Assembly: GCA_032209605.1 (NCBI GenBank)
Contig: JASFXZ010000007.1
Location: 22,194,264-22,258,263, forward strand
Length of the DNA stretch: 64,000 nucleotides
DNA from: Mactromeris polynyma
Lineage: Eukaryota > Mollusca > Bivalvia > Venerida > Mactridae
Reading direction: 5' to 3'
How positions within the stretch are numbered: the first letter of the stretch is position 1; each line of letters begins with the position of its first letter. The notes under the pieces were generated by a model, which was not told where the DNA came from, ran no database searches, and was given only the letters and a program-made list of their open reading frames with translations. The position numbers and the translations under genes are program-made. Positions 10,788-22,013 of this stretch are shown in pieces.

Positions 10788-11189
10788 CAGTCGAACCTCG
10801 TTCATTCGAATTCATTGGGTACGAAATTTATTTCGAATAATGCATAGTTTCGAATAGCCCATTTCAAACCGACGTGCCTAAGAAAAGAGAAGGAATAAGT
10901 TGCTAGGGAACGACACATACAGAAGACAGTGCCTCCCCACACAGACCTCCGGGAAAACAACAATCAATAAAATAGAAGGCACTTTATGAGGTTAAAGGGT
11001 ACATACGTTAGGGAACAGAGGCTCAAGGAATGACCTCGGAGACCATTAGGAATAACTAGGATAATCAAAGAGCGACAAACAGTGAAGGGGCAAATTAATG
11101 GATGGAACAGATCCATCGGGACCTGATATTTATTTCGGATGATTCTAAGTATTCGTATAAAAGGTTGTCGAATAAACGAGGTCGGACTG
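10788..11189. mobile_element. Tigger-like MITE interrupted by a family A copy
   Basis: The left terminus cagtcgaacctcgttcattcgaa and the right terminus gaataaacgaggtcggactg are imperfect reverse complements of the CAGT-GAACCTCG type seen in pogo/Tigger elements. Between them (about 10885-11110) lies an antisense piece of repeat family A containing cctccccacacagacctccgggaaaacaacaa. This is therefore a nested insertion. It is non-coding. Confidence 0.65.
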
Positions 11190-11914
11190 TTCTTTCAATT
11201 AAAATCTGGAATGACTTATTCTGTCAATATGATTAATGTTCCGGTGATCTTCACTGTTTGGAGGAAAATTATCAAGTGCTCCCATTGGCAACTACTTACT
11301 GCCACTTCAAATGTAACAACGATGCGTCATACATATACACGATCGTATTGCTACGTGATTGTCCTTAGTGGAAAGTAATTAACTTAACAGATTGGAAAGA
11401 TTTTTTCATCCACAAGTATTGAGCGTCATGTCTTGGACGTGTATGTAATTAAAAGATTCACTGAATTTGTTGGCACATTTAGCTATTAATGACACAATGT
11501 GCTAAACGAGATTTCTGTGAAATATTGTATTGCAAGCATTAAGTGAAGTGTGCAAACACACTTAGTGATTATTATAGGAAACAAATATATAAATTACTTG
11601 TTACAAAATAACAATTGTATATTGGCTGCAGATATAGCAGAAAAAGAGTAAAACGGTAAGTCGTGATTTATTATCATATATTGTATCATACATGTTTTTG
11701 AACAAACGTGTGCTGTTTAGTATGCTAATAATGTGTAGCCTGCCCGTTGATATCAGTTGGTAGTGTGCTGAGCTGTCACACGGGAGCTCCGACCGGGTTC
11801 GATTATTTTCACTTGAAATATACAAAAGTTGTTTGACAATTATGTGATTTACAAAACAAGTATGAACACATATTGTCGTTGTGTTGCTATGGTAACCAGG
11901 ACGTTCTATTGTCC
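11190..11914. other. Nothing coding; one tRNA-like SINE fragment
   Basis: Around 11742-11810 a tRNA-like string (cccgttgatatcagttggtag ... gaccgggttcgatt) suggests a SINE head fragment. The 127-codon minus frame at 11601-11984 is low-complexity in composition and crosses this fragment, so it is not accepted as a gene. Confidence 0.4.
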
Positions 11915-12110
11915 AAAATTGACCAATTTCTGCACAATGATATATGTGATTTACAAAAAAAGTTAGATAAGCGTAATAAAACATGAAAACGGCTTACATA
12001 AACAGCTTTTTCAAAATTGACCAATTTCTGCACAATGATATATGTGATTTACAAAACAAGTTAGATAAGCGTAATAAAACATGAATACGGCTTACATAAA
12101 CAGCTTTTTC
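11915..12110. repeat. 98 bp unit in tandem, two copies
   Basis: Two adjacent copies begin aaaattgaccaatttctgc at 11915 and 12013. They differ at only a few bases through ...cttacataaacagctttttc. This is a recent direct duplication. It is non-coding. Confidence 0.85.
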
Positions 12111-12554
12111 AAAAATAAGTCATGTATGTGTTTTTAATTAAATATGTCTATTGAACAGAACAAAAGGAAGATAAGATAGAGGTAGTAGGTACTTGCGTCA
12201 GAGCAAGAAATAAGGTCAAAGGAATAAAAGAAAAATCTCGGAATATATTTGAAAATCACGCAGATTGTATGCGGTCACCAAATGCAAAAAGCGGTGGCAG
12301 TGTCGTGTCTTTGTTGAATTTATAATTATGACAAATGGAGAACAACATTTGTATTGTAGAGGCTGATGAAGAATTATTTTGACAGCTTCAACATAAGCGG
12401 AAGTGTTTATGTTGCCTCAAATAGCGCAAAGCGTTTTCACTCTTTACCTATCCAGTTCATGTATGAAGACCGTCTATCTAGTCCTTGATGTTATTTACTT
12501 GCATGCACCGCCTCGTTCTGAAAGACCAGGACCGTAAGTCAGAATATTAAGATC

Positions 12555-12650
12555 AACTTTTGACGAACGTTTGGGGCTTCCGGGTTCGAATCCCGGTAGC
12601 ACCATTAACCGATTGTTCGTGTTCCTCAAAACATTATTTATTATAATTTA
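12555..12650 (+). mobile_element. SINE fragment, same family as 7515-7637
   Basis: The string ccgggttcgaatcccggtag (B box and 3' end of a tRNA-like head) runs into caccattaaccgattgttcgtgttcctcaaaacat. It is the plus-strand counterpart of the minus-strand copies near 7.5-7.8 kb. The 5' half of the head is missing. Confidence 0.65.
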
Positions 12651-13117
12651 TTAAGATCATTTAGCATTAGTCTATGGATCATTCGTACACGAGTCTTCAT
12701 TATTTAAGTTGAAACGCTTTTTATTCAGGTATGATAACTGATAGTCATATATTAAAAGATAAAGATTTCATGTTAAATAATTAATGTTAAATGTATATTT
12801 TACATTATAAGCGTTTACTAATTTTGTTGATATAAACTGGTGTTCTTATTAGCACATGGTACATATAGGCATTATGCATGTTTTAGTTTTATAATATAAG
12901 TGATGTCGTCATATTTGTTTTTTAATACATCAAACAGTCGACAAACTTAGAATATTTATATTTCAATTGCATGTTGCAACGATAAATATGTGACCTTATT
13001 TATGTCCCGACTGTAGCGCCCCCTGTCTTTAAAATGTTATTAGGCGGAAGATTACGTTATGTTAATGTGAACAGCACACTTCAGGAACGAAGTAGATATT
13101 TATCGCAGTAAATACCA

Positions 13118-14205
13118 CGTAATTATACGTCCTTTCGAAGAACGGGACGTATTGTAGTTTCACCTGCGGCGGATGGGCGGGCGGTTTGGCGGGCGGCGTC
13201 CATCATGTTGTCCGATCAATAACTTAAGTATCCTATGTCCAATCTTCACCAAACTTGGTCATAATGTATATGGCATAATATCTTGACAAGTTCGATAATC
13301 AGCCATATCTGCACTTGTCACCCTAGAGTTACTGCCCTTTAATTAGAGAAATTACCTAAAATCGGTCTTGTCCGATTAATAACTTTAGAATTCTTTGTCC
13401 AATCTTCACCAGACTTGGTCATAATGTGTATCGGCATAATATCTTGGACTAAAAAGGATAATCAGCCATAGCGCACTTGTCACTCTAGAGTTATTGCCCT
13501 TTAATTAGAGAAATTACCTTAAATTGGTCTTGTCCGATCAATAACTTAAGTATCCTTTGTCCAATATTCACCAAATTTTGTCATAATGTATATGGCATAA
13601 TATCTTGGATAAAAACGATAATCAGCCATAGCGCACTTGTCACTCCAGAGTTACTGCCCTCTAATTAGAGAAATTACCTAAAATTGGTCTTCGTCCAATC
13701 TTCACCAGACTTGGTCATAAGGTGTATCGGCATAATATCTTGGACAAATACGATAATCAGCCATATCGCACTTGTCGCTCCAGAGTTATTGCCCTTTAAT
13801 AAGAGAGATTACCTAAACTTAGTCGTGTCCGATCAATAACTTAAGTATTCTATGTCCAATCTTCACCAAACTTGGTAATAATGTATATGGCATAATATCT
13901 TGACAAGTTCGATAATCAGCCATATCCGCACTTGTCACCCTAGAGTTACTGCCCTTTAATTAGAGAAATTACCTAAAATTGATCTTGTCCGATCTATAAC
14001 TTAAGTATCCTATGTCCAATCTTCGCCAAATTTGGTCATAATGTATATGGCATAATATCTTGGACAAGTTCGATAATCAGCCATATCGCACTTGTCACTC
14101 CAGAGTTACTGCCCTTTAATTAGAGAAATTACCTAAAATTGGTCTTGTCCGATCAATAACTTTAGCATTCTATGTCCAATCTTCACCAGACATGGTCGGA
14201 GAGCA
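13118..14205. repeat. Tandem array, ~160 bp unit, about seven copies
   Basis: Each unit begins near gtccgatcaataacttaagtatcc, continues with gtccaatcttcaccaaacttggtcataatg, tggcataatatcttgg, cgataatcagccata and gcacttgtcac, and ends gttactgccctttaattagagaaattacc. Unit starts lie near 13211, 13370, 13530, (truncated) 13690, 13826, 13984 and 14142. The fourth copy has lost its first part. The leader at 13118-13210 (gggacgtattgtag, then ggcgggcgg) resembles the non-repeated end of such arrays. Satellite-like central arrays of this kind occur in some mollusc mobile elements. I could not define the element's ends. Confidence 0.85.
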
Positions 14206-16977
14206 ATTTTTATTGTTATTAAATACATTGCATAAATTTCGAAAACAGTGGTTGGAATATTTTTCCCAGAGGTACTTAGGTTGATTCTATGCAAATGGAT
14301 CAAGTCTGGTTCAAACCTAGGTCACTAAAGGTGGAGGCATAGGAGATGAGTCATTTTTACGCTGCTTTATTTTAAACTCTAGTGACAAAAAATTATAACG
14401 GGCGTATTTTGCGAAGGTGTGCGCTCTTGTTTTCTAGTTAATTATGCTGTTAACTGTTGGCAGAAATATGACACTATAACCAAAGTCACAACAGCTTACT
14501 TTGATAGTCAGTATATTGTTGTCACAGACGCTTTAACAAAATGGAGTTATGCCTTTCACGCTTACAAAGGGACTTGAAACACATCTTAAGAACATATTAA
14601 GTACTTTAGATACAACACCGTATAGCTCTATTAGTATTCTTATCGGAAACACGCAGATATATTTGTATAATTATTCATTACTCACTACTACTTGTATTTT
14701 GAAGATGGGGAGAAACATCCTCATCCAAGTACTTAATTATAATGTCTAGTGTGTACTGGTCTGGGCGGCGTAAAATTAGGCTATTTAATATTTGTGTTGG
14801 TATCTAAAGGTATGTGTAATGAACTTTCTGCTTCCGCAAAAAGGTCGAGTAGTCGATACGCAGAGTGTCTGACACCTGGTCCAAAGGGCAAGAGTTCAAA
14901 TCCCGCCTATGACGAGATTAAATCAGGCGCGAGTAACGTTAGTAAGTAAACGAGAATAAAAAATCACCATGAGTGATAAATCTAAGTTTTAAACTTTTTT
15001 CACAACGATGTAAATATCGTGCACTGAACGGCATTCATATTTGTCAACGCTGTTGCACATGCTGAATGTCGTAATATCGTGAGTTTATGCTCTGTTGTCA
15101 TGAAATAAGTAGAAGCTAAATCAGTACGTAGCCAACTGTTCTATTAAGATATCATTTGATATACAATGTAATCTCAATGATAAGACAACCATTGGTTGTG
15201 AAGAAAGACCTTTATGTTTGAGGAGGGATGACTAATTATCGAATAAAAACATGAAATTAAAAATGGTCTATACAATTAATTATTATTAAGATGGTCTGAA
15301 TTTCGAGGTAGTCTTTAAGAGAGGTGCATTACTGTACATAGGCCTTCTAAGTCGTAATGGTCGATTGTTATTAAACTGTTCCAAAATAATCCATGTAAAA
15401 ATGTTTTTCTCCATGAAATATTTTTAAATTTTATGTAAAACAAATAGAGCATAATAGGTTAGTGACGTGGATTGAGAAAGTTTATCAGGCAAACCGGAGG
15501 AATTTATCGGGTGAGCTGAAGTCGAACCCGATAAATACCGGAGCCGAGCCTGATCAACTTTCTCCATTCAGGCCATCAACCTCTTATTCTATTTATTATG
15601 TCATTTCTTGTGTTAAGTAAAGGGAAATACCTTTAATTTCAAATAATACCGAGTTACATCCCCTAAATTGTGACGTAATTAATTTTGTGATGTATTGAAT
15701 ATCTTGTGACGTATTGAAAATAATTGTGGTTAGCACATTACGTCGAGAGAAATAATTCCCATGACTCTGACACATTATCAGTAGCAGTATGAATTCCATC
15801 TGATGAGCATTAATCAATAAAAAATGTAAGAATTTGCAACAATTTTGCAAGAGTTAAAAAATATACATTACAATTAATTCATACGCAGTTTTCCGTTCTT
15901 GTTTACAAATGTCAAGTGCCATAGAACACGTGAAAAGTGATATTTACATTAATTTCATGAATATTTAGACATTAAAACTGCACTAGAAAACACGAAATTC
16001 ATCTGTGCATTCAGTTTATCAGTGTCATGTACGGATTTTCCAGCACAAATGGATGAAACCGGACTGGGATTCTAATATTGAGAAGATGGGTGGGGTACGT
16101 ACTGCTATTGCTACGTTATTTTCGTGAGAATCACGACTCTGATGTGTTCAAACGCAGATGGACTCAAATTTCCGACATGTTGTTGTTCGAATGGTGTAAA
16201 CAGCCGACAATTAGTTTACTACGTTGTTTACTATGTGTTCCAGTAAGCACTTAAATTCGGGTCAAACTGCAGACCGAATTTGTCTAATAGCGGCAAAATT
16301 CAAGAAACGTTTGAATGAAAACAGAACCATATTGGTGGAATCAACATTTTATTGTATGCAGTATACCAAAAAAGTTGAAACGTGTGATAGATCCTTTGTT
16401 TTAGTAAGTCCTGAAAAAAACATCGCGATACTTGACTAAAAAAATAGTCCGGGTAGTCACATGGTCATGTGTCGTGAGATAAAAGTCATGTGACCAAGTG
16501 ACCAGATAAAGCAAAAAATATCAGACACCCTGTTATCGGATCAAAATTACTGCAAATGACAGGATAAAAAATAATGAACGTTTGAAAAACTGTTGAGAAT
16601 ACTGTATCTGAACGCGAATGATGTATGATTTAGGAAGACGGCAGCTTCGTGCAAATGAATTTCTACTAATAAACCGAAGTCATACACCAATAGGGAACCG
16701 CAATGACAGTTTGTTCTCGATAGTCACTATTTATGTTACATCCAAAACATCGCTCAAGTAGGAGATCTAACACTTACTAAACTCCAAATACCATGATTGC
16801 TTTCTTTACCTGTATTTCAGAATTCTGCATGTCACATGTCAAAACGTCAAGGACAAATTAACATAAGAAGAGAGTTTGTGATCCGCGATTATAGATAGAA
16901 ACTCATTCATGCGAAGATAAAGACTGATGGGCGAAACAGTACTTACAGTTTGATCGGTGTTTATTCCAACCGTCTTT
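14206..16977. other. Intergenic, repeat fragments only; probable GPCR 5' flank
   Basis: A tRNA-like string near 14850-14912 (gcagagtgtctgacacctggt ... gagttcaaatcccgcc) is a SINE head remnant. Frames at 14549-14949, 15596-15850 and 16224-16439 show no domain. The last few hundred bases would contain the GPCR promoter, but no motif stands out. An in-frame TGA at 16951-16953 closes the GPCR frame upstream of its ATG. Confidence 0.4.
15440..15600. mobile_element. Imperfect palindromic short element
   Basis: The left arm (attgagaaagtttatcaggc) and the right arm (gcctgatcaactttctccat) are near reverse complements. Weaker pairing extends outward to cataatagg/tctatttattatg. The centre contains the paired words atttatcgggt and acccgataaat. 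It is a non-coding foldback element. Confidence 0.6.
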
Positions 16978-17535
16978 ATGGAATCGTCAAATAGCAGCGA
17001 TGCGTTTGTTCCAAATGCTACTACCTTAGTGACAAAGAGTTGGCAAACACACTATACGGACAGTGCTACAAGCAGCGGGGATAATGTCATCGAACCGACA
17101 ATGTACAACTATGACGAGACTAGTATGATGCCGCCAGCTTACGATGACGAGTTCATCTATGGTAGTTATCCTTTCGAACGACCAGTTTATGTATATGTTT
17201 GGGAAATACTGGTTATATTCACTTGCCTTGTGAACGTAATTGTTATTTCAATTCTCGTGCGCAAAAAGATGCGAAATCCAACCAACGTAGTCCTTGCAGC
17301 GATTGCTATGTCTGACTCGCTGACTGGTTTGGTCACATTACCTACATATATAATGGTGTATCAACGGATGGATGATACACCTGAATACGAGTACTCAGAT
17401 AACCACCACGACGGGTACGCAGATAACGGATATACAGACTACAACAGTACATCATACAACAGTACATCATACAACAGTACATCATACAGCAGTCAATTAC
17501 CTAGTGAAGAGTATCACGAAAGTTATGAGGGCCTT
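16978..17535 (+). CDS. Class A GPCR, 5' half (N-terminus to extracellular loop 1), interrupted
   Basis: ATG at 16978 (MESSNSSDAF) is the first Met after an in-frame stop at 16951. The first 186 codons encode an acidic extracellular N-terminus with N-glycosylation sequons (NSS, NAT), TM1 (about residues 75-94, ILVIFTCLVNVIVISILV), a short basic loop, TM2 (about 103-126, VVLAAIAMSDSLTGLVTLP) and an unusually long extracellular loop 1. That loop carries a YNSTS repeat, three exact units and one variant, each exact unit giving an Asn-Ser-Thr sequon. The frame is cut exactly after Leu186 by the gypsy LTR, where four codons (CCVL) and a TAG follow. The rest of the gene lies at 22175-23134. Taken without the element, the two parts give one 505-residue single-exon receptor. 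Confidence 0.9.
17531..17535. repeat. Target-site duplication gcctt (left)
   Basis: This 5 bp word directly before the left LTR is repeated directly after the right LTR at 22170-22174. Five bases is the usual Ty3/gypsy duplication. It shows that the GPCR halves were contiguous before insertion. Confidence 0.92.
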
Positions 17536-17691
17536 TGTTGTGTTTTATAGATAATATAAGAACACGTGTATATAGCTGAACTACTATTTATTAACTAAAT
17601 ACTACAGAGTGTGGCAGGTAGAGATAAGACTAGTAGGCGGGGCTTATCAGTAATACATACTGACCAATAGAATACATTAACATACACAACA
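17536..17691 (-). repeat. 3' LTR (156 bp)
   Basis: It is identical by eye to 22014-22169. On the element's strand it contains an attggtc CCAAT-type word, a ccccgcc GC box and an aataaa polyadenylation word. In the interrupted GPCR frame its first bases (+ strand tgttgtgttttatag) supply the codons CCVL and the premature stop. Confidence 0.95.
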
Positions 17692-17969
17692 GTTCTCCCC
17701 TCTTAGATTTGAAGTCCGATATTCTGGAAGTTGTACCTGTAAATAATCATTTTACATGATAACATATATGTGTATTCAAAGTAAATAATCTGATAAGCTG
17801 TGAGAAACATCTTGAGTGTTTATAATTGTATCAATTAGTACATTTGTTTAAACAAGTCCTGATTGTTTATGATTGTTCATTCTAACATTTTACAAGTTCC
17901 CCTAAACTGATGTTTATTACCATAGCTAATGGTTTGTTGTATTCACACACTCAAATGTTTATACTGTTC

Positions 17970-20900
17970 TCAGTATGAAAGACGGTCAGGTGGTTTACGA
18001 TCCCTAACAGGATACCTGCGTTCCATGGTTATGTCATCTGACCTAGAACTACTCTCATTTCTTTCATTATTCTCAGATGTAGGCAATTTCTCCTGATTAC
18101 TGATTTCTACCAAAGGATTATTTTCCATATGTTTATCTGGGAAAGTAGATAAAGTCGGAGTAACAGGGTTAAGCGTTGAACTTTCATTTTCCCGGTATTG
18201 TGATTGAACAGTAAATTCCGATTTGCGTAACTGATCAACATGCCTTCTCCAGACTTGATTATTTCCTATGTCAATTTTATACATGAGAGGTCCCTCACGG
18301 GATAAAATTGTACCAGGTAACCATTTTTCGGTTGCCGTTGGTCTATAGTCTCGTGCTATAACAGTGTCTCCTATCTCAAATTCTCTAAATTTTCGCGATT
18401 CTGACGTAGCTAGTTTCATTCTTTGTTTTTCAACATAGCCGTCCGTATCTGGTTTTAATAAATCTAACCTATTTCGCAAACTTCTCCCAAAAAACATCAT
18501 AGCAGGACTTTCCTGCGTGCTTTGGTGAATCGAATTACGATACGTTAACAAGAAATTCGACAGTTTTAAGTTGAGATCACCCTTGTCAAATTTCATTGCA
18601 CGGATACTTGACTTAAATGTTCCGTTTAGCCGTTCCACTAAACCGTTCGTAGAAGGTTTGGCTACCGCAGTTCGTATATGAAAAACTCCATTATTTTTCA
18701 TAAATTGCGCAAATGCATCTGAGGTAAATTGTACCCCGTTATCGCTTACTAACTGTTTCGGTAAACCATAGCGACTAAAAATAGTTCTCAAGACTTGAAT
18801 TGTCTTGTCAGCGGTGGTGCAATTACCCATGTCCTCAATTTCCGCCCATTTGCTACGAGCACAGATAATGACTAAAAACATGCGTCCTTGAAATGGACCT
18901 ACGAAGTCCACGTGTACTCGTTCAAAATTAGTACGCGCATTTTCCCACGGGTGCAACTGAACTTTCGCTGGGGATTTTTGTTGCATCTGGCAACCTTGAC
19001 ATTGTTTAACCATTAGTTCAATATCAGAATCAATTCCAGGCCACCAGACATAACTACGCGCTAAATTCTTCATTTTAACAATGCCCCCATGACTACAATG
19101 TAAAAGTTCTAACACTCGTTCCCTTAATTTAGATGGAATTACAACCCTGATTCCCCACATCAAACAACCTCTTTGAATAGTCAATTCGTTCCGGCGTGTG
19201 TGGTAACCTTTCAACCTAGGATCGTTTACATCATTGTTCCATCCCTTGTTTACATTCTCGTAAACACGTGATAAGACTGGTTCATGTTGCGTTTCTCGCT
19301 TGATTTGCGCGCTAGTCACGGGAAGTTTATCAAATTGCTCATTGAAAAACACTTCCTCGAAATTCATCTCATTTTCCGAGAATGACGGTGCGGGTAAACG
19401 CGACATACCATCTACATTTGTATGCTTTGTAGTACTTTTGTACTGTATATCATAATCAAAACCTGATAAATATACCGCATACCTTTGTATCCTTGCAGCC
19501 GACGTAGCAGGAATACCTTTGCTTGGGGAAAATATTGATAACAATGCCTGACAGTCTGTTATCAATGTGAATTTTCGACCATACAAATACGGGTAATATT
19601 TCCGTACAGCCCAATAAATCGCAGTTGCCTCTCTTTGTATTTGTGCATACATTCGTTCTGGCTTAGAAAGTGATCGACTCGCGTATGCGATCGGCTTTTC
19701 ACTGCCGTCAAGCATAACATGTGACATTATCGCGGAAATACCGAATGGAGAAGCGTCCGTTGCTAATCGTACGGGTAATTCCGGATCATAGTGCGTGAGA
19801 ACGGGTTCCGACGTGATCAATACTTTTGATTTCGCGAACGCGTCTTGGCACTGTTTTGACCATACAAATTTTCGCCCCTTTTCAAGCAGTTGATTTAACG
19901 GTTTAATTACGGTTGCTAAATCATTTAAAAACCTGTGGTAGTAATTAAGTAATCCGAGATATGCCCTTAATGACGTTACATTCTGTGGAGGTGGTGTATT
20001 CACAATAGAATCCACTTTGTCCTTACATTTCCACAGACCATTTTCGTCAATTTCATGTCCACAGTAACTTATTCTTTCTTGAAAGAACTGACATTTTTCT
20101 TTGTTCACTTTTAATCCATATTGTGACAAACGTTGCACGACATTTTCTAAATTATCCAAGTGAATCTGATCATTTTTACCAGTAATGACCATGTCATCGA
20201 GAATGCACTGTACTCCCGGAAGTCCCTGTAGAATCTGTTCTATTGTTCTCTGCCATATTGCAGGTGCTGCTGAAACTCCATATGTTAATCTATTATACGA
20301 ATAGAGCCCTTTGTGAGTGTTTATTGTCAACATTTGTTTAGTGCTGTCGTCACACTCCAACTGTAGATAGGCTTGTCGTAAATCCAATTTTGAGTATTTA
20401 TGTCCATTTGACAAATTGGCAAATATGTCCTCGATCCTTGGTAGAGGGTATTTGTCCACGTTAATTGCTTGATTAACTGTCACCTTGAAGTCCCCACAGA
20501 TTCGAACTGCTCCGGAAGGCTTAACTACTGGCACGATCGGTGTAGCCCATTCGGACGTTTTAACCTTCGTTATAATCCCCTGTTTTTCCAAACTATCCAA
20601 TTCGTTTTCAATTTTTGGTTTTAACGAATATGGTACAGGTCTAGCTTTGACAAATTTAGGTGTCGCATTTTCCTTCACGGATAACGTAGCCCTTATTCCG
20701 ACTACTTTTCCTATGCCGTCGGAAAACACAGTTGCATAACGTTGCATAATATCCCCTAGACGTTTCTGTGTTGTTTGGTCATCAATGGAATTCACATGTA
20801 CAATGCTATTCCAGTCCAGAGTAATCTTGGTCATCCACTCTCGCCCAAACAACGTTGGTCCGTTGCCCATCACAACGCACAATTTCAATAATTCCGTCTG

Positions 20901-21905
20901 CCCATTGTAGTATACACGTACCATTTTGGTCCCGGCCTGCTGTAATTCTTCACCAGAATAAGTTTTTAATACTGACGTTGGCTTGTCCAATGTCACTTTT
21001 CCAAAACATTTCTGGAATATTTCTCTTGACATCAGAGAAACAGCTGACCCTGTGTCGACCTCCATTTCAACTGGTACGCCGTCCACTTCCAGTGTTATAA
21101 TAATTTTCTTGCTCGAGCTTCGTTTTACCGTATTTATTATCATAACCGGATCTTCATCATTCACAGTGTTAACACCACGAGATTTCAAACATATTGACTT
21201 AATATGTCCTTTTCCATTACAGCCGTGACAAACAGCATTTTTGAATCTACATTTGAATGATGCGTGATTGTTCTTACCACAGTGAATACATGGTTTCACT
21301 GCTGGGCTTGAATTTCCTGACTTTTGTTTCAACTTATATTGAAACTTCTTCTTTTCAATTTTGTTGACATTGGACGTCAACGACTGAAGTTCTGCTGCGT
21401 CCTTTGATGCAGTCTCCATTGCAATAGCAGTGTCTATTGCTTTCTTCAGAGTGAGGTCCTCCGTAGATAATAATCTTCTTTGGATTTGCTCATTTTTCAG
21501 GCCACAAACTAAACGGTCCCTTAATGTGTCATTTAAATTATCCTTAAATTCACAATGTTCCGCTAGTTTCCTAAGTGAAGCCACATAGTCAGTTACACCT
21601 TCACTAACGCCTTGGTTGCGTTTGTGAAACCGAAATCGTTCAGCGATTATCAATGGCTTTGGACTTAAATGTCTATTCAATAAAGCACATAGTTCATCAT
21701 ATGACTTTGTAGAGGGTTTGTCAGGAGATGTTAAACTCCTAAGTAATCCATATGTCTTTTCTCCTAGTAATGTTAACAAAGCTGGTACCTTTTTATCACC
21801 ATCAATTTCATTTACTAGAAAATATTGCTCTAAACGTTCTTCATAAGATGTCCATGTCTCAGAATTGCCATCAAATCCAGATAAATTTCCTATTAATCCA
21901 GCCAT
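17970..21905 (-). CDS. Gag-Pol polyprotein of the Ty3/gypsy element
   Basis: The single 1311-codon frame starts at ATG (MAGLIGNLSG). Residues 1-190 are a gag/capsid-like region. Two CCHC knuckles lie at 206-219 and 226-239 (C-x2-C-x4-H-x4-C). The aspartic protease active site is DTG at 284-286. The reverse transcriptase includes TPIVPVVKPSGAVRICGDF (about 455-473) and the ILDDM active-site block (Asp570-571). RNase H begins near 715 (LATDAS). The integrase has the HHCC zinc site (two Cys at 969 and 972) and the D-D-E triad near Asp1000, Asp1055 and Glu1091. A GPY/F-like C-terminal module (WLPGTILSREGPLMYKI) ends the protein. Gag and Pol share one frame with no frameshift. No envelope frame is present. 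Confidence 0.97.
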   Translation of the reverse strand: MAGLIGNLSGFDGNSETWTSYEERLEQYFLVNEIDGDKKVPALLTLLGEKTYGLLRSLTSPDKPSTKSYDELCALLNRHLSPKPLIIAERFRFHKRNQGVSEGVTDYVASLRKLAEHCEFKDNLNDTLRDRLVCGLKNEQIQRRLLSTEDLTLKKAIDTAIAMETASKDAAELQSLTSNVNKIEKKKFQYKLKQKSGNSSPAVKPCIHCGKNNHASFKCRFKNAVCHGCNGKGHIKSICLKSRGVNTVNDEDPVMIINTVKRSSSKKIIITLEVDGVPVEMEVDTGSAVSLMSREIFQKCFGKVTLDKPTSVLKTYSGEELQQAGTKMVRVYYNGQTELLKLCVVMGNGPTLFGREWMTKITLDWNSIVHVNSIDDQTTQKRLGDIMQRYATVFSDGIGKVVGIRATLSVKENATPKFVKARPVPYSLKPKIENELDSLEKQGIITKVKTSEWATPIVPVVKPSGAVRICGDFKVTVNQAINVDKYPLPRIEDIFANLSNGHKYSKLDLRQAYLQLECDDSTKQMLTINTHKGLYSYNRLTYGVSAAPAIWQRTIEQILQGLPGVQCILDDMVITGKNDQIHLDNLENVVQRLSQYGLKVNKEKCQFFQERISYCGHEIDENGLWKCKDKVDSIVNTPPPQNVTSLRAYLGLLNYYHRFLNDLATVIKPLNQLLEKGRKFVWSKQCQDAFAKSKVLITSEPVLTHYDPELPVRLATDASPFGISAIMSHVMLDGSEKPIAYASRSLSKPERMYAQIQREATAIYWAVRKYYPYLYGRKFTLITDCQALLSIFSPSKGIPATSAARIQRYAVYLSGFDYDIQYKSTTKHTNVDGMSRLPAPSFSENEMNFEEVFFNEQFDKLPVTSAQIKRETQHEPVLSRVYENVNKGWNNDVNDPRLKGYHTRRNELTIQRGCLMWGIRVVIPSKLRERVLELLHCSHGGIVKMKNLARSYVWWPGIDSDIELMVKQCQGCQMQQKSPAKVQLHPWENARTNFERVHVDFVGPFQGRMFLVIICARSKWAEIEDMGNCTTADKTIQVLRTIFSRYGLPKQLVSDNGVQFTSDAFAQFMKNNGVFHIRTAVAKPSTNGLVERLNGTFKSSIRAMKFDKGDLNLKLSNFLLTYRNSIHQSTQESPAMMFFGRSLRNRLDLLKPDTDGYVEKQRMKLATSESRKFREFEIGDTVIARDYRPTATEKWLPGTILSREGPLMYKIDIGNNQVWRRHVDQLRKSEFTVQSQYRENESSTLNPVTPTLSTFPDKHMENNPLVEISNQEKLPTSENNERNESSSRSDDITMERRYPVRDRKPPDRLSY

Positions 21906-21998
21906 TTTGCACTGACAATTAAATCCAGAATTTTACGCACATTATCAATAAGTCATTTTATTTTAATGGATAAAATTCCCAAAATTTAATGTCTTTTA

Positions 21999-22010
21999 TC
22001 CTCGTCGCCA
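21999..22010 (-). other. Candidate primer-binding site
   Basis: On the element's strand the sequence TGGCGACGAGGA follows the 5' LTR after a three-base spacer (ATC). It starts with TGG, complementary to a tRNA CCA end. The tRNA species cannot be named from sequence alone. Confidence 0.6.
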
Positions 22011-22013
22011 GAT

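Noticed and set aside
11601..11984. 127-codon minus-strand frame
   Set aside because: It crosses a SINE fragment and part of a tandem duplication, with no domain or splice support.
17372..17554. 60-codon frame with TTVHH repeats
   Set aside because: It is an alternate frame of the YNSTS repeat in the GPCR loop.
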